Shown: one piece after another, positions 1 through 11,310 of the stretch
Layout of the letters: the number at the start of each line of letters is the position of its first letter
Numbering within the stretch: the first letter of the stretch is position 1
Assembly: GCA_016648135.1 (NCBI GenBank)
Contig: JADDOH010002261.1
Coordinates: 186,001 to 250,000 of the forward strand
Direction of reading: 5' to 3'
Length of the DNA: 64,000 bases
From: Agrypnia vestita
Lineage: Eukaryota > Arthropoda > Insecta > Trichoptera > Phryganeidae
Translations under genes and position numbers: made by a program
The notes under the pieces: generated by a model
What the model saw: the letters and a program-made list of their open reading frames with translations, nothing else
Told to the model about the DNA's origin: nothing
The model's database searches: none

Positions 1-178
1 CTGTATTATTATTTTACCTTTAACTATTATTATTTGTACCTTTAACTGTATTATTACCTTTTAACTATTATTATTGTAACTTTTAACTGTATTATTATTT
101 TAACTGTCTTATGTTATTTTTTTTAATTTTTATTCTGTATATTTGTAAAAGCTCATAAGGGCGTTAAATAAATAAATA
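1..178 (+). repeat. AT-rich tandem units ending in a LINE-like 3' tail
   Basis: About five irregular units of roughly 22 bp alternate CTGTATTATTA and CTATTATTATT cores separated by TTTTAA. They are followed by TGTAAAAGCTCATAAGGG and a short AAAT-rich tail. The same tail, in reverse complement and with a better preserved GCCCGTAATGGGCG core, occurs near 52.7 kb. The tail form suggests the 3' end of a truncated non-LTR retrotransposon inserted on the plus strand. No coding sequence from that element is recognisable here. Confidence 0.45.
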
Positions 179-341
179 AATATAATAGGTACTTCTAATA
201 TAATAAAATTCATATTTAAGCTAATTCTAAAAAATATTAACTTAGCTGTGTGTGTGTCAAATCCATTTATGATTGAATAAAGCTTTGCATAGTTAAAAGA
301 TTATGAACTTAGCATAGTTTAAAGAATTAATTAAGAGTCAC

Positions 342-480
342 TCAGATGTTTCGAGCATGTTAAGCGAATGAATGAGGAAAGAATGGTAAGAACTATGACG
401 CAAGTTTTGACGGCGCCAGAAAGAGCGACCGCGGAAGGCATGACCAGATTAATCAGAAACTGCAAGACAGTGGTGATGGG
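342..480 (+). pseudogene. LINE reverse transcriptase C-terminal fragment (family 1)
   Basis: The translated remnant reads approximately MFRAC, then RMNEERMVRTMTQVLTAPER, matching the end of the longer family-1 copy just downstream (FGHVERMNEERMV). It is the segment after the polymerase domain of a non-LTR retrotransposon. The segment is short, lacks any start and is joined within a few bases to the upstream part of another copy, so the order of parts is inverted relative to an intact element. The same block (ITKVFTAPERE) recurs on the minus strand at 47.4 kb. It is a relic with no expected function. Confidence 0.65.
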
Positions 481-484
481 AGCC

Positions 485-1158
485 TCAATTATTGACGAGC
501 TTGCTTGCGAATGTGGATGAAGCGAGAGTTGTGCTATACGCAGACGATGCAGTATTAGTGGCTAACAGTGAAGCTGATCTGCAGTGCCTGGTATCCAGGA
601 TGTCCGATGTATGCATGCAAAGTGAACTTATAATGAATGTCAGCAAATCGAAAGTGATGGTATTCGAGAGAGAGGAAAGAGTGACTAAGTGTGATGTAAT
701 TGTAAATAACGAATGCTTAGAGCAAGTGAACGAGTTTGCGTATTTGGGAAGTATGTTTAGTAAAGACGGCAAGGCTGAGAATGATATCGAAAGAAGAGGT
801 ACTGCGGGAAATAAAGTTAATAGTGCTCTAAATGCAATAATGGCCAATAAGAATCTGTCAAAGGAAGCAAGACTAGCGGTACATAATGGCGTTCTAGTGC
901 CAATCTGATGTATGGAAGTGAAGCCTAGAATTGGCAAATGAAAGTAGACGGAATACGGTGGAAATGCGTTCACTAAGACGCTTGTGTGGAAAATCTTTGG
1001 TAGATAGAGTAAGGAATGAACAAATTAGATGTGAATGCAATGCTGGCTGTAGTGAGGTAGATAGAATAAAGAAAGGAGTGCTGAGATGGTTTGGTCATGT
1101 GGAACGTATGAATGAGGAAAGAATGGTTAAGAAAATATATGAGGTGAGTGTTGAATAA
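485..1158 (+). pseudogene. Non-LTR retrotransposon reverse transcriptase fragment (family 1)
   Basis: This is the 3' half of a LINE polymerase ORF. The catalytic palm motif YADD is encoded at 537-548, followed by FAYLGSMFSKDG (about 737-772), NKVNSALNAIM, and then MRSLRRLCGKSLVDRVRNEQ and LRWFGHVERMNEERM to a stop at 1156-1158. The reading frame is broken near 903, where a base appears to be missing before LMYGSEA. A tryptophan codon has also become TAG near 926. There is no start codon and the fingers domain and endonuclease are absent, so the copy is 5'-truncated and dead. The motif set is one I associate with an abundant lepidopteran LINE; I do not assign a clade. Other family-1 pieces lie at 342, 3005, 11518 and, reversed, 47187. 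Confidence 0.85.
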
Positions 1159-1179
1159 AGGGAGTCCCCACAAATGAAT

Positions 1180-1505
1180 TTTTAACTTAATCCTTAACCC
1201 GTGCAACGTCGGATACGAACAGCTAGTCTATTTCTATAAAACTCAATGTCTGTCTGTCTGTCTGTTCTTTATAAAAATCTATACCGTTTGTCCGATTCGA
1301 TTCAAATTTTGCATACTTATGCTTTCGGACATGGCACGTAACATAAACGACATTTCCCCCCTATTATTTACTCCTTCTCCTCCCGTTGATATATTTTCGA
1401 TGCAAATCTATACCGTTCGAATCGAACCTTTGTTTTCCCCTACAAATTTATTTTCAACTTAATCCTTAACCCGTGCAACGCCGAGTACGAACAACTTGTA
1501 TATAA
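1180..1505 (-). repeat. Dispersed repeat, two reverse-oriented termini
   Basis: Two copies of the same terminal block, AACTTAATCCTTAACCCGTG followed by CAACG, begin near 1184 and 1455. Their reverse complement (CGTTGCACGGGTTAAGG) starts the fuller copy at 25.71 kb. A TCTG run (1247-1265) and an ATACCGTTTG segment lie between them. This is either a nested insertion or an internal duplication. The repeat type is common in lepidopteran non-coding DNA; I cannot tell whether it is Helitron-like or LINE-related. Confidence 0.5.
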
Positions 1506-2385
1506 TAAGTTAGAAATATAAATTATTTATCCCATCTTGGATTGTGCGAGCTGACTAGACTTAAAAGTGAACAAAAAGATTTTTTCCTAGAAAACATACT
1601 TTGACGTCTAGATTTTCCATTTGTCTTTTTAACTGTTTAATTAATCAAAAGGCATCTCATAAATTTTTAATTAATCACCAAATCTGCTAAAATTGCATAA
1701 TAATTAATTTTAAGAAGCTCCAAGTAAATTTAGATTAACGGCGAATATTCTACGCTAAGCCACGTCTCCGATATCACAAAAATGTAATATCTTCTTTGTC
1801 ATACATACGTCATTGTTCGCGTAGAAAAAGTAAGGTGGCACTGAGTACAAAATTGCGTGCAAAGCAAATTCGACGAAAATTGAAAAGGTGATGTAATTTT
1901 ACTTGTAAAACATATTATTTTTGTATTTTGTACCGTACACAACATGTTGTATATATATTTTTGGAAATAAAATACAATCCTTTTTTGTTGTTGTTTATAT
2001 ATTTGATACTTGTATCGTTATGAAAATTTAAAATAATTAATATCAACAATTTATCATGGTCTATCGTAATATACTTCATTCTGTCGAATATTTATTATTC
2101 TATTAAATTTCTGTTAGGGAGATTCAAATTCAATTATCTGACGAACGGAAAATCAATCAATCTACAACTAGAGTGTATGCATGAGACTATGAAGCCGAGA
2201 CTTGTCTCCAATGAATTTAATTAGAGTGTAATCCTTGACTCAGGGATTGTCTCGAGTCGAAAATCTCACCCGTGGAACATGACTATTAAATTTAGTGTCA
2301 TTCAAGTGGTCTGAAATCGATAAAACGAGACTATTATTTCATTTCCAATAAGAATATTTTTCAAATAATCTTCTAACAATTCCAT
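1506..2385. other. AT-rich DNA, nothing recognised
   Basis: No ORF of note, no repeat shared with the rest of the window and no strong structure were seen. The DNA looks like ordinary intergenic or intronic sequence. Confidence 0.5.
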
Positions 2386-2720
2386 GTTTTCCTCATGCAG
2401 GCGCAGACAGTCCAATCTGCCGGCTGAGCTACCAGGATCCCGACAAAGGGAATATTTGCATGGAGCTAAATAAACCTCAACTCAATGGTACACACAATGG
2501 CTTCAGATCCTTTTTGTCTAGCTGTCAGGACTGTCGATTTCTTGTCATGAACAGGCCACGGGAGGCGGCTACCTACCCTCAGACGAGCGTCGCTACGTTT
2601 CTCACAAAAGTCTATATTAACCATAAGGTTATTTTCATGAAAATACGAGAATACCCACGAAACCTTATTTTAAACATTTTGAGTGAAAACAATTTTGACG
2701 CGATCCAAAATGACCGTTAA
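2386..2720 (+). other. GC-richer patch: exon-like open frame or reversed tRNA-like repeat
   Basis: A splice-acceptor-like sequence (TTCTAAC branch-like motif about 30 bases upstream, then TTTTCCTCATGCAG) ends at 2400. It is followed by an open frame to TAA at 2718-2720. The first part (2400-2600) is clearly richer in GC than its surroundings and the peptide has several cysteines (DSPICRLSY, SSCQDCRFL). Against a gene, the reverse complement contains TGGTAGCTCAGCCGG, an excellent tRNA/SINE A-box, so the patch may be the head of a tRNA-derived repeat. No family is recognised for the peptide. The two readings cannot be separated by eye. Confidence 0.25.
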
Positions 2721-3004
2721 GTGCATGTACATAAATATAATTTTATTTAACGTATATAGGTACATATAAATAAATAAACAAATATATCTTTATTCCAGAA
2801 TGAAATATGCTTTTAGGGTTATTAATTGAGATTTAAATTTTTAGTGTGGAAATCTGCATAACTATTAACTATGATTATGTATGTATAGACTACAAAGTTT
2901 TATTATTACGATGTTAATGAAATTATAAAATACACAATTATTTCTATTAAAAAATTGTGATCCAAAGCATGAAAGGATGCGTAAAGGAGTTTTATCGTTA
3001 ACAC

Positions 3005-3310
3005 TAAAACGTAGAAGTGAAGCCTGGAATTGGCAAAAGTATAATGGAAGTAGGTATACTGAATGCCATCACTTAGGTGCGTGTGTACAAACCTATGTAC
3101 GATATAGTTAATAAATAAGAGCGAATGTAGATCTATTCTAAGGCATGTGGAATGTGTGAGTAAGAAGGGGATGGTAAGGAATATATAATAGGCGGATGAT
3201 GAAGGTCACAAAAACAGAGGGCGATCGCGATAGATCTGGTGTAATCAGATACACCAGACATTGGAGGACGGCCCTGTTAGTAGATTCAGAAACCGATGAG
3301 TGTGTATGAA
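3005..3310 (+). pseudogene. Decayed LINE fragment (family 1)
   Basis: GTAGAAGTGAAGCCTGGAAT at 3010 matches the GSEAWNWQ region of the copy at 908-940. GGCATGTGGAATGTGTGAG near 3140 matches the GHVER block. The segment after it (GGCGATCGCG, then GGTGTAATCAGATACACCAG) continues past the point where the first copy stops, so this copy keeps more of the 3' end. Many indels and stops remove any coding ability. Confidence 0.6.
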
Positions 3311-5110
3311 AAGACAAATTAATAAAAGTATAAAGGAATTATAATGTATAAAGTCAGATATATGAGTAAAAAATATACCTGCAACAATTTTAGGGTTATT
3401 TAGGATTGAAATTGTTTGCTATTAATGTTTTTTGGGAGCAACGATGAATATACAAATTAGTAGCGTATTTTTTGCACGGTAAAAAATGAAACAATATAAA
3501 AGTATGAGTATTATAATATTAATAAAATGTGAGTAATATAATAAAAGCTAAAATACAATACTAGGCAGTTCACATATTGAAAAAATCTTTAATTTCCTAA
3601 AATATATTGAAAATGCGTTACGCAAAAATTAAAAACAATTTGTCAAATTTACATGGTAAAGTATCGTTAGCGCATCATTTAACATTTAACTAAAGAATCA
3701 TAATTAAATGAAACTTTGCGTGAAAGACACATAAACTTTAATATGCCTAGCATAGTAACGTTACCCCAAAGTTTAAAAGTATTGTTAAGTACTAGTTTAG
3801 CCAATTAGCAGTGGAACTTCAGCAATCAGCCGGCGTGGAAAGTATGCGGCGTGGAAAGAGGCATTTAGTATAGAAAATTAAGGGTTGGAATAATACATTT
3901 TATGTTGAGCATACAGAAATCACTCAGACGTGGAGGCGGTAGGTCTTAAGCAGTGTAACGTATGGGTGGATATATTGATATAAATAAATTGAAAAACATG
4001 CTTTGTAATTTTACACTATGAATACTAATATGCAAAGTAAAATATTTCATTGATGAGGATATACGACATAGCTCTGTATGGTATGGAATCTTGGAAAAAT
4101 GCTCATCGCCATAGAAATGTGGGATGGCATGGTGGTGTTCGATGTGGACACATCGCCATGCCACTAATACGATGTGGAAAAAATATTCACAAAAAAATAT
4201 TTTGTTGGCATTTACGTCACGAACATCTCACCCCTCATCATAATCCTACCTACCCTTCCAATGAGACTCATTTCTGTCTTTTTACTGTGAAGTCCAAAGC
4301 TGAGTGATTGTAAAAGTTGAACTCGAACTCCAACTCCACAGAGCATCTTGCAAATATCGATCGCCATCTCCGGAAGCAATATCGTCACCATCATTCCATA
4401 TCGTTGTTGTGAAAGTATTGAGAAGGTGTTAAAAATGTATCGTCGGTTTAAGGACTCTGGAGTTACCCGTCGTTTCTCAGTACAGGAAGAAAGAAGTGTC
4501 GTCGGCAGATGACTCAGGCTCTTCCTATTTCCATTTTCGTATACAGTCCAACAAAATCGTTCCTATTTACCTGTCCATCTCTCGCTCCTTTGATCCTATT
4601 AAATTTGCTCCAATCTTGCATAAGTCTGGCGATTTGCGTCGGAATCAATGCGAACACCAAGGATAGCGAGACACTTACTTTGAATTTATCTAACTTTGTA
4701 TCTCATCTTTTTTTTAAGAAATATTAATTTAATAATGACATTTATAGAACTGTTTCTTTTTTCTATTCTTCAGTATCTCCATTATAAAGAAAATCTTTTC
4801 ACAGCATGTAGGAAAATAATTATTTCATACTTTGTGCATGTTTTTTGAAGGAGAAAGATCTGTAAAAGTGTGTGATCACTGAAAAAGGACAATAATATTT
4901 AATGAAATATTCGTCGCTCTAAATAAGGTCTGGGATTGTGAAGAGTTGAGGGAAACAGTTTAAGCTGTGGAAGCAGAAAAAAAGACCTATGATTATATGA
5001 TACTGAATGACAACGATGAAGAAAGATATGATACTGTTTGATATGATGTTGAATAAAATTATGATACTATCTGATATGATATGATACTGTCACAAATTCA
5101 ACGATTTATT
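3311..5110. other. AT-rich DNA, no gene seen
   Basis: The stretch has no recognised coding region. A small nested inverted repeat lies around 4122-4164 (GGCATGG paired with CCATGCC, and an inner GATGTGGACACATC). A degenerate tandem repeat at the right end is listed separately. Confidence 0.5.
4985..5095. repeat. Degenerate GATATGATACT tandem repeat
   Basis: The core GATATGATACTGT and close variants (TATATGATACTG, TTATGATACTAT) recur at least five times with irregular spacing. It looks like an old, decayed short-unit repeat. It ends just before the LTR-like element that starts at 5122. Confidence 0.6.
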
Positions 5111-5121
5111 ACTATAAATAT

Positions 5122-5531
5122 TGTCACCACATGATAAAATCAAGTGAAACCGTTTGCGTTCGAGGTTCTCCGAACAGTCTGGAGAGTTCTATAATTATTT
5201 GGAAGTTGATGGCACACAGGGAAATATACCAGAACTTCTAGATAATCGAGAATATAAATTCATTTTCATCAAACGTCAGTGCGTTGTTGTGACAGAACGC
5301 GATGTCATAGAAGTGAGCGAATTGTGAATCCGTGCGATTGACTACGGACAAAAGTGCAGCGAAATAGAAAAGTATCTACCTGCATATTTGTGGAATTATC
5401 TCGAGTGACGATTAGTGCGAATTACGAGATAGTGCTTTAGTTAATTTTGTGTCCAGTGATTTTTGGGATAAATACAACAATAATTTATTTTGCATGTCTT
5501 ATTTTTCTCCCACTCCCGCGATCTCGTGACA
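5122..5531 (+). mobile_element. LTR-like element, 17.6/TED-like (copy 1)
   Basis: The segment begins TGTCACC directly after ATAT (5118-5121) and ends CTCGTGACA, the same 3' end as the reverse LTR at 21.5 kb. It has a TATAAAT at 5253-5259 and CAGTGCGT about 20 bases later, matching the TATA plus AGTGCGC arrangement of the other two LTRs. The base four-mer after the end is GGAT rather than ATAT, so the target duplication is not intact, or the right flank has changed. No primer-binding site or gag/pol was seen, so it is a solo or truncated LTR. Confidence 0.55.
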
Positions 5532-6775
5532 GGATGTAAAAATATTAATTTTAATAAAAATAAAACACTTTGTACAAAACCACTTTTAATTGAATTATGA
5601 AAAATGTTGATATTTTAAACTTATTATTTATTGAATTAACATAGTGTGTTCTTTTTATTAATGTAAATGATGTTGCCACAAAGTTATTTTATTGCTATTT
5701 ACAAAGTCAGTTGATTCTGTTTTTAAGAAATTATCAAAATAACTTTACTGTACAAAATTTAAATAAATGATTTTCATTTTATTCGAAATATGAACAACTA
5801 AACACTTGTCGGTTTTCTCGTTCTCTAAAATGATGTAATTTTTTAACATAAGCTTCATTGCATTTACACCCTTTAATTGAAAATAGCTGGAAAATACAAA
5901 ATACAACAAACTTGTGGCTACGGAAAAATATGATTCGTCAAAAACACAGAAAACTTCATAAAATAAAAATAAAATAAAAAACTTCAGTTATTTATTTTAT
6001 TTTTAAACCGCTGTAGAAGTACTGTTCACACAGCTTTTATGTTCGAAATATTACCTCAGTTTTAGTTCTACGAAGCGGAGACGGATAAATGATATTTTTA
6101 CACTTTGACCTTTTTAACATTTCACCCGCCCATCCATCTACCCATCCCTTTCTTTTGCGTTTACTCTGGTTGAAACGTCATATTTTTATATGTATGCTCT
6201 CCTTTTCATCTTGACTGTTGAGTTATTCTAATGATTTTTAGATTGTCAACAAGTGAACCCATCTATCAAAAAAAATAACCCTGACTCGAAGTATTAAAAA
6301 TGATATATATGAATGATTAGATATTTTAATGAACAATCTCCACATTGTTTGCTTACTTGCAAAGATTTGTAGTGAAGTTGGCGCCTTAACCGAGGCAAGC
6401 TGCGGTTTTAGCTAAAGGTTAACGTTTCATACCTCCTCCTCGCTCCTGATACCCGGGCTGAAGATTTACATCTCGCAGTCAGCAGTCAGGCACCCTGTCC
6501 ACCCCTTTACACCCAGAGGGGGTAGTTACTGCTTAAGAGGGTTGTTTTGTTCATTGGTATAAACGCTTGTTTTACCATGATAGACTATCGTTCAAGATAA
6601 AATAAATTACTGGTTGAGATAAAATGGTCGGAATTTTCTTAAATACTATAATATTATAAACGTGTATAAAAATTTACCTTCTACTTAAATTACTAACACG
6701 TAATATATTGATTTTATTATGAGTATGTATTTATGCATATTTGTTGGTTTACCTGTTTATTATAGACTAGTATTT
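5532..6775. other. AT-rich DNA, nothing recognised
   Basis: Mostly low-GC sequence. A moderately GC-rich patch at 6375-6545 contains several C-runs and CAGTCAGCAGTCAGG but no open frame or known repeat that I recognise. Confidence 0.45.
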
Positions 6776-6779
6776 TAGA

Positions 6780-7717
6780 GTCCGTTCACTTAAGAAAAGC
6801 CACTTACATTAGTGTGAGTAACAGTGCGTTTACAAAAAATCGTAACATTATTTTTTTGACTAAATGACAGACGCAAAAAATATATAAATCATTTTAGTTT
6901 CTAAACCTCAAATAAGCATAGGAATAAATATTATAAAAAAAACTCATTCCGTTTTAAAAAATAGTATGATTTCAAAATTGTTGTTAAAAAAATTGAATAC
7001 ATTGACTACCTATACCTATGTTTTTTTAAAAATAAAATACTCTAAAATGTTTTTTTTTAAATATTTCAGTTTATTGAAAATTAAAACTAACTGGTGAATC
7101 CATTACCACTATTTCACTTATGTCATTTGTATTAATCATTAATCAAAATTTATAATTCTCTACGTAACAATGTCCGTCACCAACGCTACCAGACTGCTCA
7201 AATAATAATATGATATAATATAATAATGAGTTATAAGAAGCAAAAAATCATAATTCTCTTTTTAATAATGTCCATCACTAAAGTTATCAAGACGCTACTC
7301 TAGATAGCGCTGTTCTTCCAGTATTAACTGGTGGCCGAAATTTATAACAAAAGCACGTCATTTTTGATGGGTTATAACTAGTTTAGAATAAATAATAAAT
7401 AAGCAGTAAGTTTCAAAATCTTATAATTAATTTTAATCAATAAGATAATTTATTATCGTCTATATCGAACTTCGAATCCTCATCTAAATTTATATTAAAT
7501 TGAATTAAGTCTGTGGTCACCGTATTGTGATCTTGCAGTCACTGTATCTTTAAATAAAAAATATTAAACAAATAAACGACCGCTCCGCGTGACTGCCAGA
7601 GTGATACTGAAGTGGACAATGAAGTAGCTTTAAAAAATTAACACCACTACACAATTTACATGTTACAGAGGGTATCACTCACACTAATGCAAGTGGCTTA
7701 CATAAAGTGAATGGACC
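6780..7717. mobile_element. DNA-transposon-like element with about 43-bp imperfect TIRs
   Basis: The left end (6781-6823, starting TCCGTTCACTTAAG and containing CATTAGTGTGAGT) is repeated in inverse at the right end (7673-7715, containing ACTCACACTAATGCAAGTGG and AAAGTGAATGGA). About 35 of 43 positions agree. The roughly 0.94-kb interior is AT-rich, has no transposase-like ORF and carries an internal direct repeat (7151 and 7249). A short SINE-A-like start (CATTTTTGATGGGTTATAAC) sits near 7355. No clear target duplication is visible. I infer a non-autonomous DNA element and do not know its superfamily. Confidence 0.65.
7151..7302 (+). repeat. Diverged direct repeat inside the TIR element
   Basis: Two blocks about 98 bases apart share ATAATTCTCT, then AATGTCCRTCAC and a segment ending in CTGCTC or CTACTC. 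They are diverged at about one base in five. The repeat lies wholly within the 6780-7717 element and may be an internal duplication of it. Confidence 0.55.
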
Positions 7718-8484
7718 TTCCTTCATATGATGGTCAGGCAAAATGGATGTGGCAATATACGAAGAAGAAAATGTGGCGAAATTTAACGTATCACCACATT
7801 CTTTAATAACAAAAACACGCTTCAACTCACAGGGAAAACATAAAAGAACAGCTTACATTAAAACGTTACGTATATCATGAAACATCCCTTAAGACTTCTT
7901 CCAGCAAGTGTCACATGCCGGATACACATCCCTAATGACGGAACCCTGCAAAGGGATCCTAAAAGCAGGCAAGAGATGTTGAATACGACCGACAATGAAA
8001 ACAATCTAATTTAAATGTTTATAATCGGAAGAAATTATCAAGCGGACGAAGAAACATTTCTACTGTAATTTTTTTTAAATTCGACGACCAATTTGTTTTC
8101 AAGTTTCAATACTACAATATTTCTACTTGTTACTAATATTACTAAAATACTACTATTTCTACTTGTTAATAATATTTCAAATAATCAAAAGAATAATGGA
8201 AATAATCAGGAAAATGAAAGTGACTTATATTACGTGGTTTCCCGCAGGATAGAACGTCACACTTTTATGTCTTGAATACGTACACTAACTAGCCTTGTTA
8301 GATATATTATCTTATTTATGATCATCGATTATTTAAGTATCATAAAGTACCGTCCTTCATTATCTGGTTTTCCTGATCATGTCAGGTCTTTTACGGATAT
8401 CCTTTTTTCCCACGTCTTCAACACTCGCCATATACATTTTATTTAGCTTCTTTAAATTCTATGGACTATTCTACGAAAATAAGG
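7718..8484. other. AT-rich DNA, nothing recognised
   Basis: The short open frame near 8.1 kb (asparagine and leucine rich) has the composition of a chance frame. No repeat or structure was seen. Confidence 0.45.
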
Positions 8485-8488
8485 ATAT

Positions 8489-9071
8489 TGTATTGATTCT
8501 GTCAAGTAACAGTTGTTTGAAGTTGTTCCCACACTACTGAAGACTCCAGAATGGCCTAGCGTAATCTACGGCTTTCGGGAAGCATCGAGAAACATCTATA
8601 AAAGGCCTGAAAGCCACGGGAAAGTTCTTTTAAACACTGGGAATGCCTAGAAGGTTCAACACCAGCATTGGCCAGATATAAATAAGACGCGCGCGGGAGT
8701 TGCAGTTGTTGTTTTAGTGCGCTTGACAGCGAAACCAAAGCGATGGCAGCCGTGGGCTGCGGAGGCCAGGGTGGCCAACCGAGCGATAATTCGACAGCGA
8801 ATAGTCTAAAAAAGTTCTTAGGTAGTCAAATAAACCGAAGCAAATAATACGTGCGGAAATTGGATGGAATGTTGAATAAAGTGTTAAAGCGTTAACAATG
8901 TGTCTATTTACGAGTGATAAATTACGAAACAGTTTAATTTAAAGAATAGCGTTAAATTTAATAGTGTTAAGTGACATTGTACATTAAATAATTAGTTAAT
9001 CAGTTATTAATAAATCTGTAATTAAATTTCAGCGTTTTCATTAATTCCTCCCGCAGCCATGATACGTGACA
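8489..9071 (+). mobile_element. Solo LTR, 17.6/TED-like (copy 2)
   Basis: The 583-bp segment starts TGTATTGATT and ends GATACGTGACA. It is flanked by ATAT on both sides (8485-8488 and 9072-9075). A four-base ATAT duplication is the known target preference of the 17.6/297/TED group of Gypsy-like elements. Inside are TATAAAT at 8677-8683, AGTGCGC at 8716-8722 and several AATAAA-like sites near the right end (for example at 9009), so the U3-R-U5 layout is readable. No internal gag/pol follows, which is what recombination between two LTRs leaves behind. The terminal form CGTGACA is shared with the LTRs at 5.1 and 21.5 kb. Confidence 0.75.
8677..8722 (+). promoter_or_regulatory. LTR core promoter (TATA box and initiator-like motif)
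   Basis: TATAAAT lies about 35 bases before TTTAGTGCGC. The same pair occurs in the other LTRs: TATAAAT/CAGTGCG at 5253/5276, and TATATAAAGG/TAGTGCGC on the minus strand at 21921/21900. Repetition in three independent copies supports a real promoter architecture. Whether this copy is active is unknown. Confidence 0.5.
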
Positions 9072-9075
9072 ATAT

Positions 9076-10975
9076 ATATTAATTTATTTACATATATAAA
9101 GAATTATGTAATTTGGTAATACGTGCAGAACATGAGCGATGTTGCCACGTTGGAAAAATTCCAATCCACTTATTGGCTGGTCGAGGCTTTATTTATTCAA
9201 GCGCCCACTCTGAAGAATACGCCAATTCATTGTTATAAATTGAAAAATACTCCCTGAGATTATGTTGCCGTCTAAAGTAATAAAAACACTGCAAAATTAT
9301 TTGAAAAAAATACACTTTCATAATGAAATATAATTATAAAAAAATGACACTACAGAAATGAAGAAACCGGTAAAAACTTTCCAAACCCTTTATGATGATT
9401 TTAATGTACATATATATAGTGCATAGAGAATCTGTGTATATCTAGAATATTAAAATGGCCCTGTTATTATTTGGGCATGGAGATAGGGCTTCTTATTCCA
9501 GAGAATTACTATTGTTTTTTGTTCAGAGTATAAACCAGATATGCTTGCAATATTTAAGATATCTCATTCCTTATTATTTCCTATAAAATATACGCAGTTT
9601 TACTAAACATTTAAAAAATTTAAGTTTTGCAATTTTAATTGTTGTAAATGAAATAAGATTAAAAAAATACTTTTTTGAAACGATTGTATGGTTTTGTGGA
9701 GGGAGCTAATTAATTATCTTGTTCATTATACTTTTGTGTTTTGATAACTCACAACGGATACGTCGCGTCGTCTACGTCATATCGGCTTGCGATCTATCTG
9801 TTGAGATGATGTGTGAGAGAAGAGTACATGCAAATAGTGGTAAACAAGTATGACCAGGATCAAATAAAATGAATTTTGAAAGACGGGATTACTAGAAACT
9901 TTAACAATAGCCTCACTAACGAGTTTGTTGTAACCGAACAGTATATCTGCAAGCACACATATATCTTATATGTGCACTTGCAGATATATTGTGTTGAAAT
10001 ATGGCCCGCCCATTTCTATTTGTATTATGAGCAGTGACATCCTTTTTAGGAATCATAAATATGACATCCCTCAACTTGATTCACCCTCAAGCCCACGTGC
10101 ATCTTTTTCTGTCTCTTCTAGTGTTTCTCTCCACACTACGTTGTATCGTCTGGAGCCTTTGAGTTACCTTAATATTTCAGGTATGAACTATCAATGGATA
10201 AAAAATATACTTTTATTTACGAGGTAAAAAACAACTGTAACAAGTGGTATTTAAAAGAAATTAAGAAGAATTAAAAAAAAATTAAAACTTAAAGAGAAGA
10301 AAATTAGTAACGTTAAAGTATCTCTTAATAAATTTTTTATAGATGTATAATATATTTTTTTTACCTTTATAAAGACAGATTACCTCGTATGGTTAGTTTA
10401 TTTACTAAGAAAATCCTTGTTTACAACACAACTAGGCAACTCAATCAGTAGCTCATTTGCTTGCAGTTAATTTGCAATTACGAATTCACAACAAATGATT
10501 CTATTAGGTATAAATTTACATTTTATGACAGATGCCTACACAACAATAGACAATATTTCAATATAGTGATTGTGTATTGGTAGGTTGATTGTAAGGCAGT
10601 GTAGTAATGTTAAGGTACTAGTAGTGAATTTAATTCTGGAGGTTGGTTGTGTATTTGTGTATTGTAGTTAAATATACAACATAGTTGTAAAACTAAGTAG
10701 ATTCCAATTAAAATATATACAGAAAAAATGTATCTATTGAAAAAATTTTGATAATCACCAAGATACAACAATTTACACAAATATACAAGATTACAACCCT
10801 GAAATTTTTCTTTAAAATCTGTGTACGTGTCTTTCTAATTGATTAATCTAATTTCTTTTAAATATTATAGAACTGTGTTCCGAAATTACAACAACATAAT
10901 AAAATATGTTTTAATTTAAAAAAAGTTTTTGAAAATAATCCACTAGTTTTCTTCGTTTACTCATAATAAATTAGC
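9076..10975. other. AT-rich DNA with one strong hairpin
   Basis: No gene was recognised. The open frame near 9970-10227 begins inside the hairpin listed separately and shows no known motif. The remainder is low-complexity A/T-rich sequence. Confidence 0.45.
9943..9987. repeat. Inverted repeat with 21-nt arms
   Basis: ATATCTGCAAGCACACATAT pairs with ATATGTGCACTTGCAGATAT around a three-base loop. There are only one or two mismatches. It is an isolated structure with no identified gene next to it. Confidence 0.7.
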
Positions 10976-10977
10976 TA

Positions 10978-11310
10978 TGGCAATATACCATGCGCGTTAT
11001 TATCATTTTCATCTCCGGGCTGGGAGGGTAGCCACGATGGTACTCCAGCGTCCCTTTAACTGGCCGAAGGGCTGCTGCGGTCGGGTCCAGATCGCAGATG
11101 AAGTCTTGAACGTCTTAGTGGACCGCGGACTTAATGGTGTGGTCGGTATATCTGGCGGTTGGTCATTCATTTAGCTAAGTGTTTTCGTTTGTCTTCTGCT
11201 TGTGGTCGAGGGGCAGCGAGGGAGGACTGTGCGGTATGAAGAGGTGGCCCACATTTGAAGATCCGCTGGGGGGTGGTTATGGATTGGTGAATTATGCAGA
11301 CCTGGATTGG
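10978..11310. other. GC-rich patch of unknown origin
   Basis: This block is markedly richer in GC than its flanks (for example GGGCTGCTGCGGTCGGGTCC and TGGTCGAGGGGCAGCGAGG). Short frames are open on both strands and no protein family was recognised. The abrupt composition change suggests a fragment of a retrotransposon or a conserved element. I cannot decide which. Confidence 0.3.

Noticed and set aside
485..1206. Minus-strand frames of 162 and 77 codons
   Set aside because: Antisense shadows of the family-1 reverse transcriptase.
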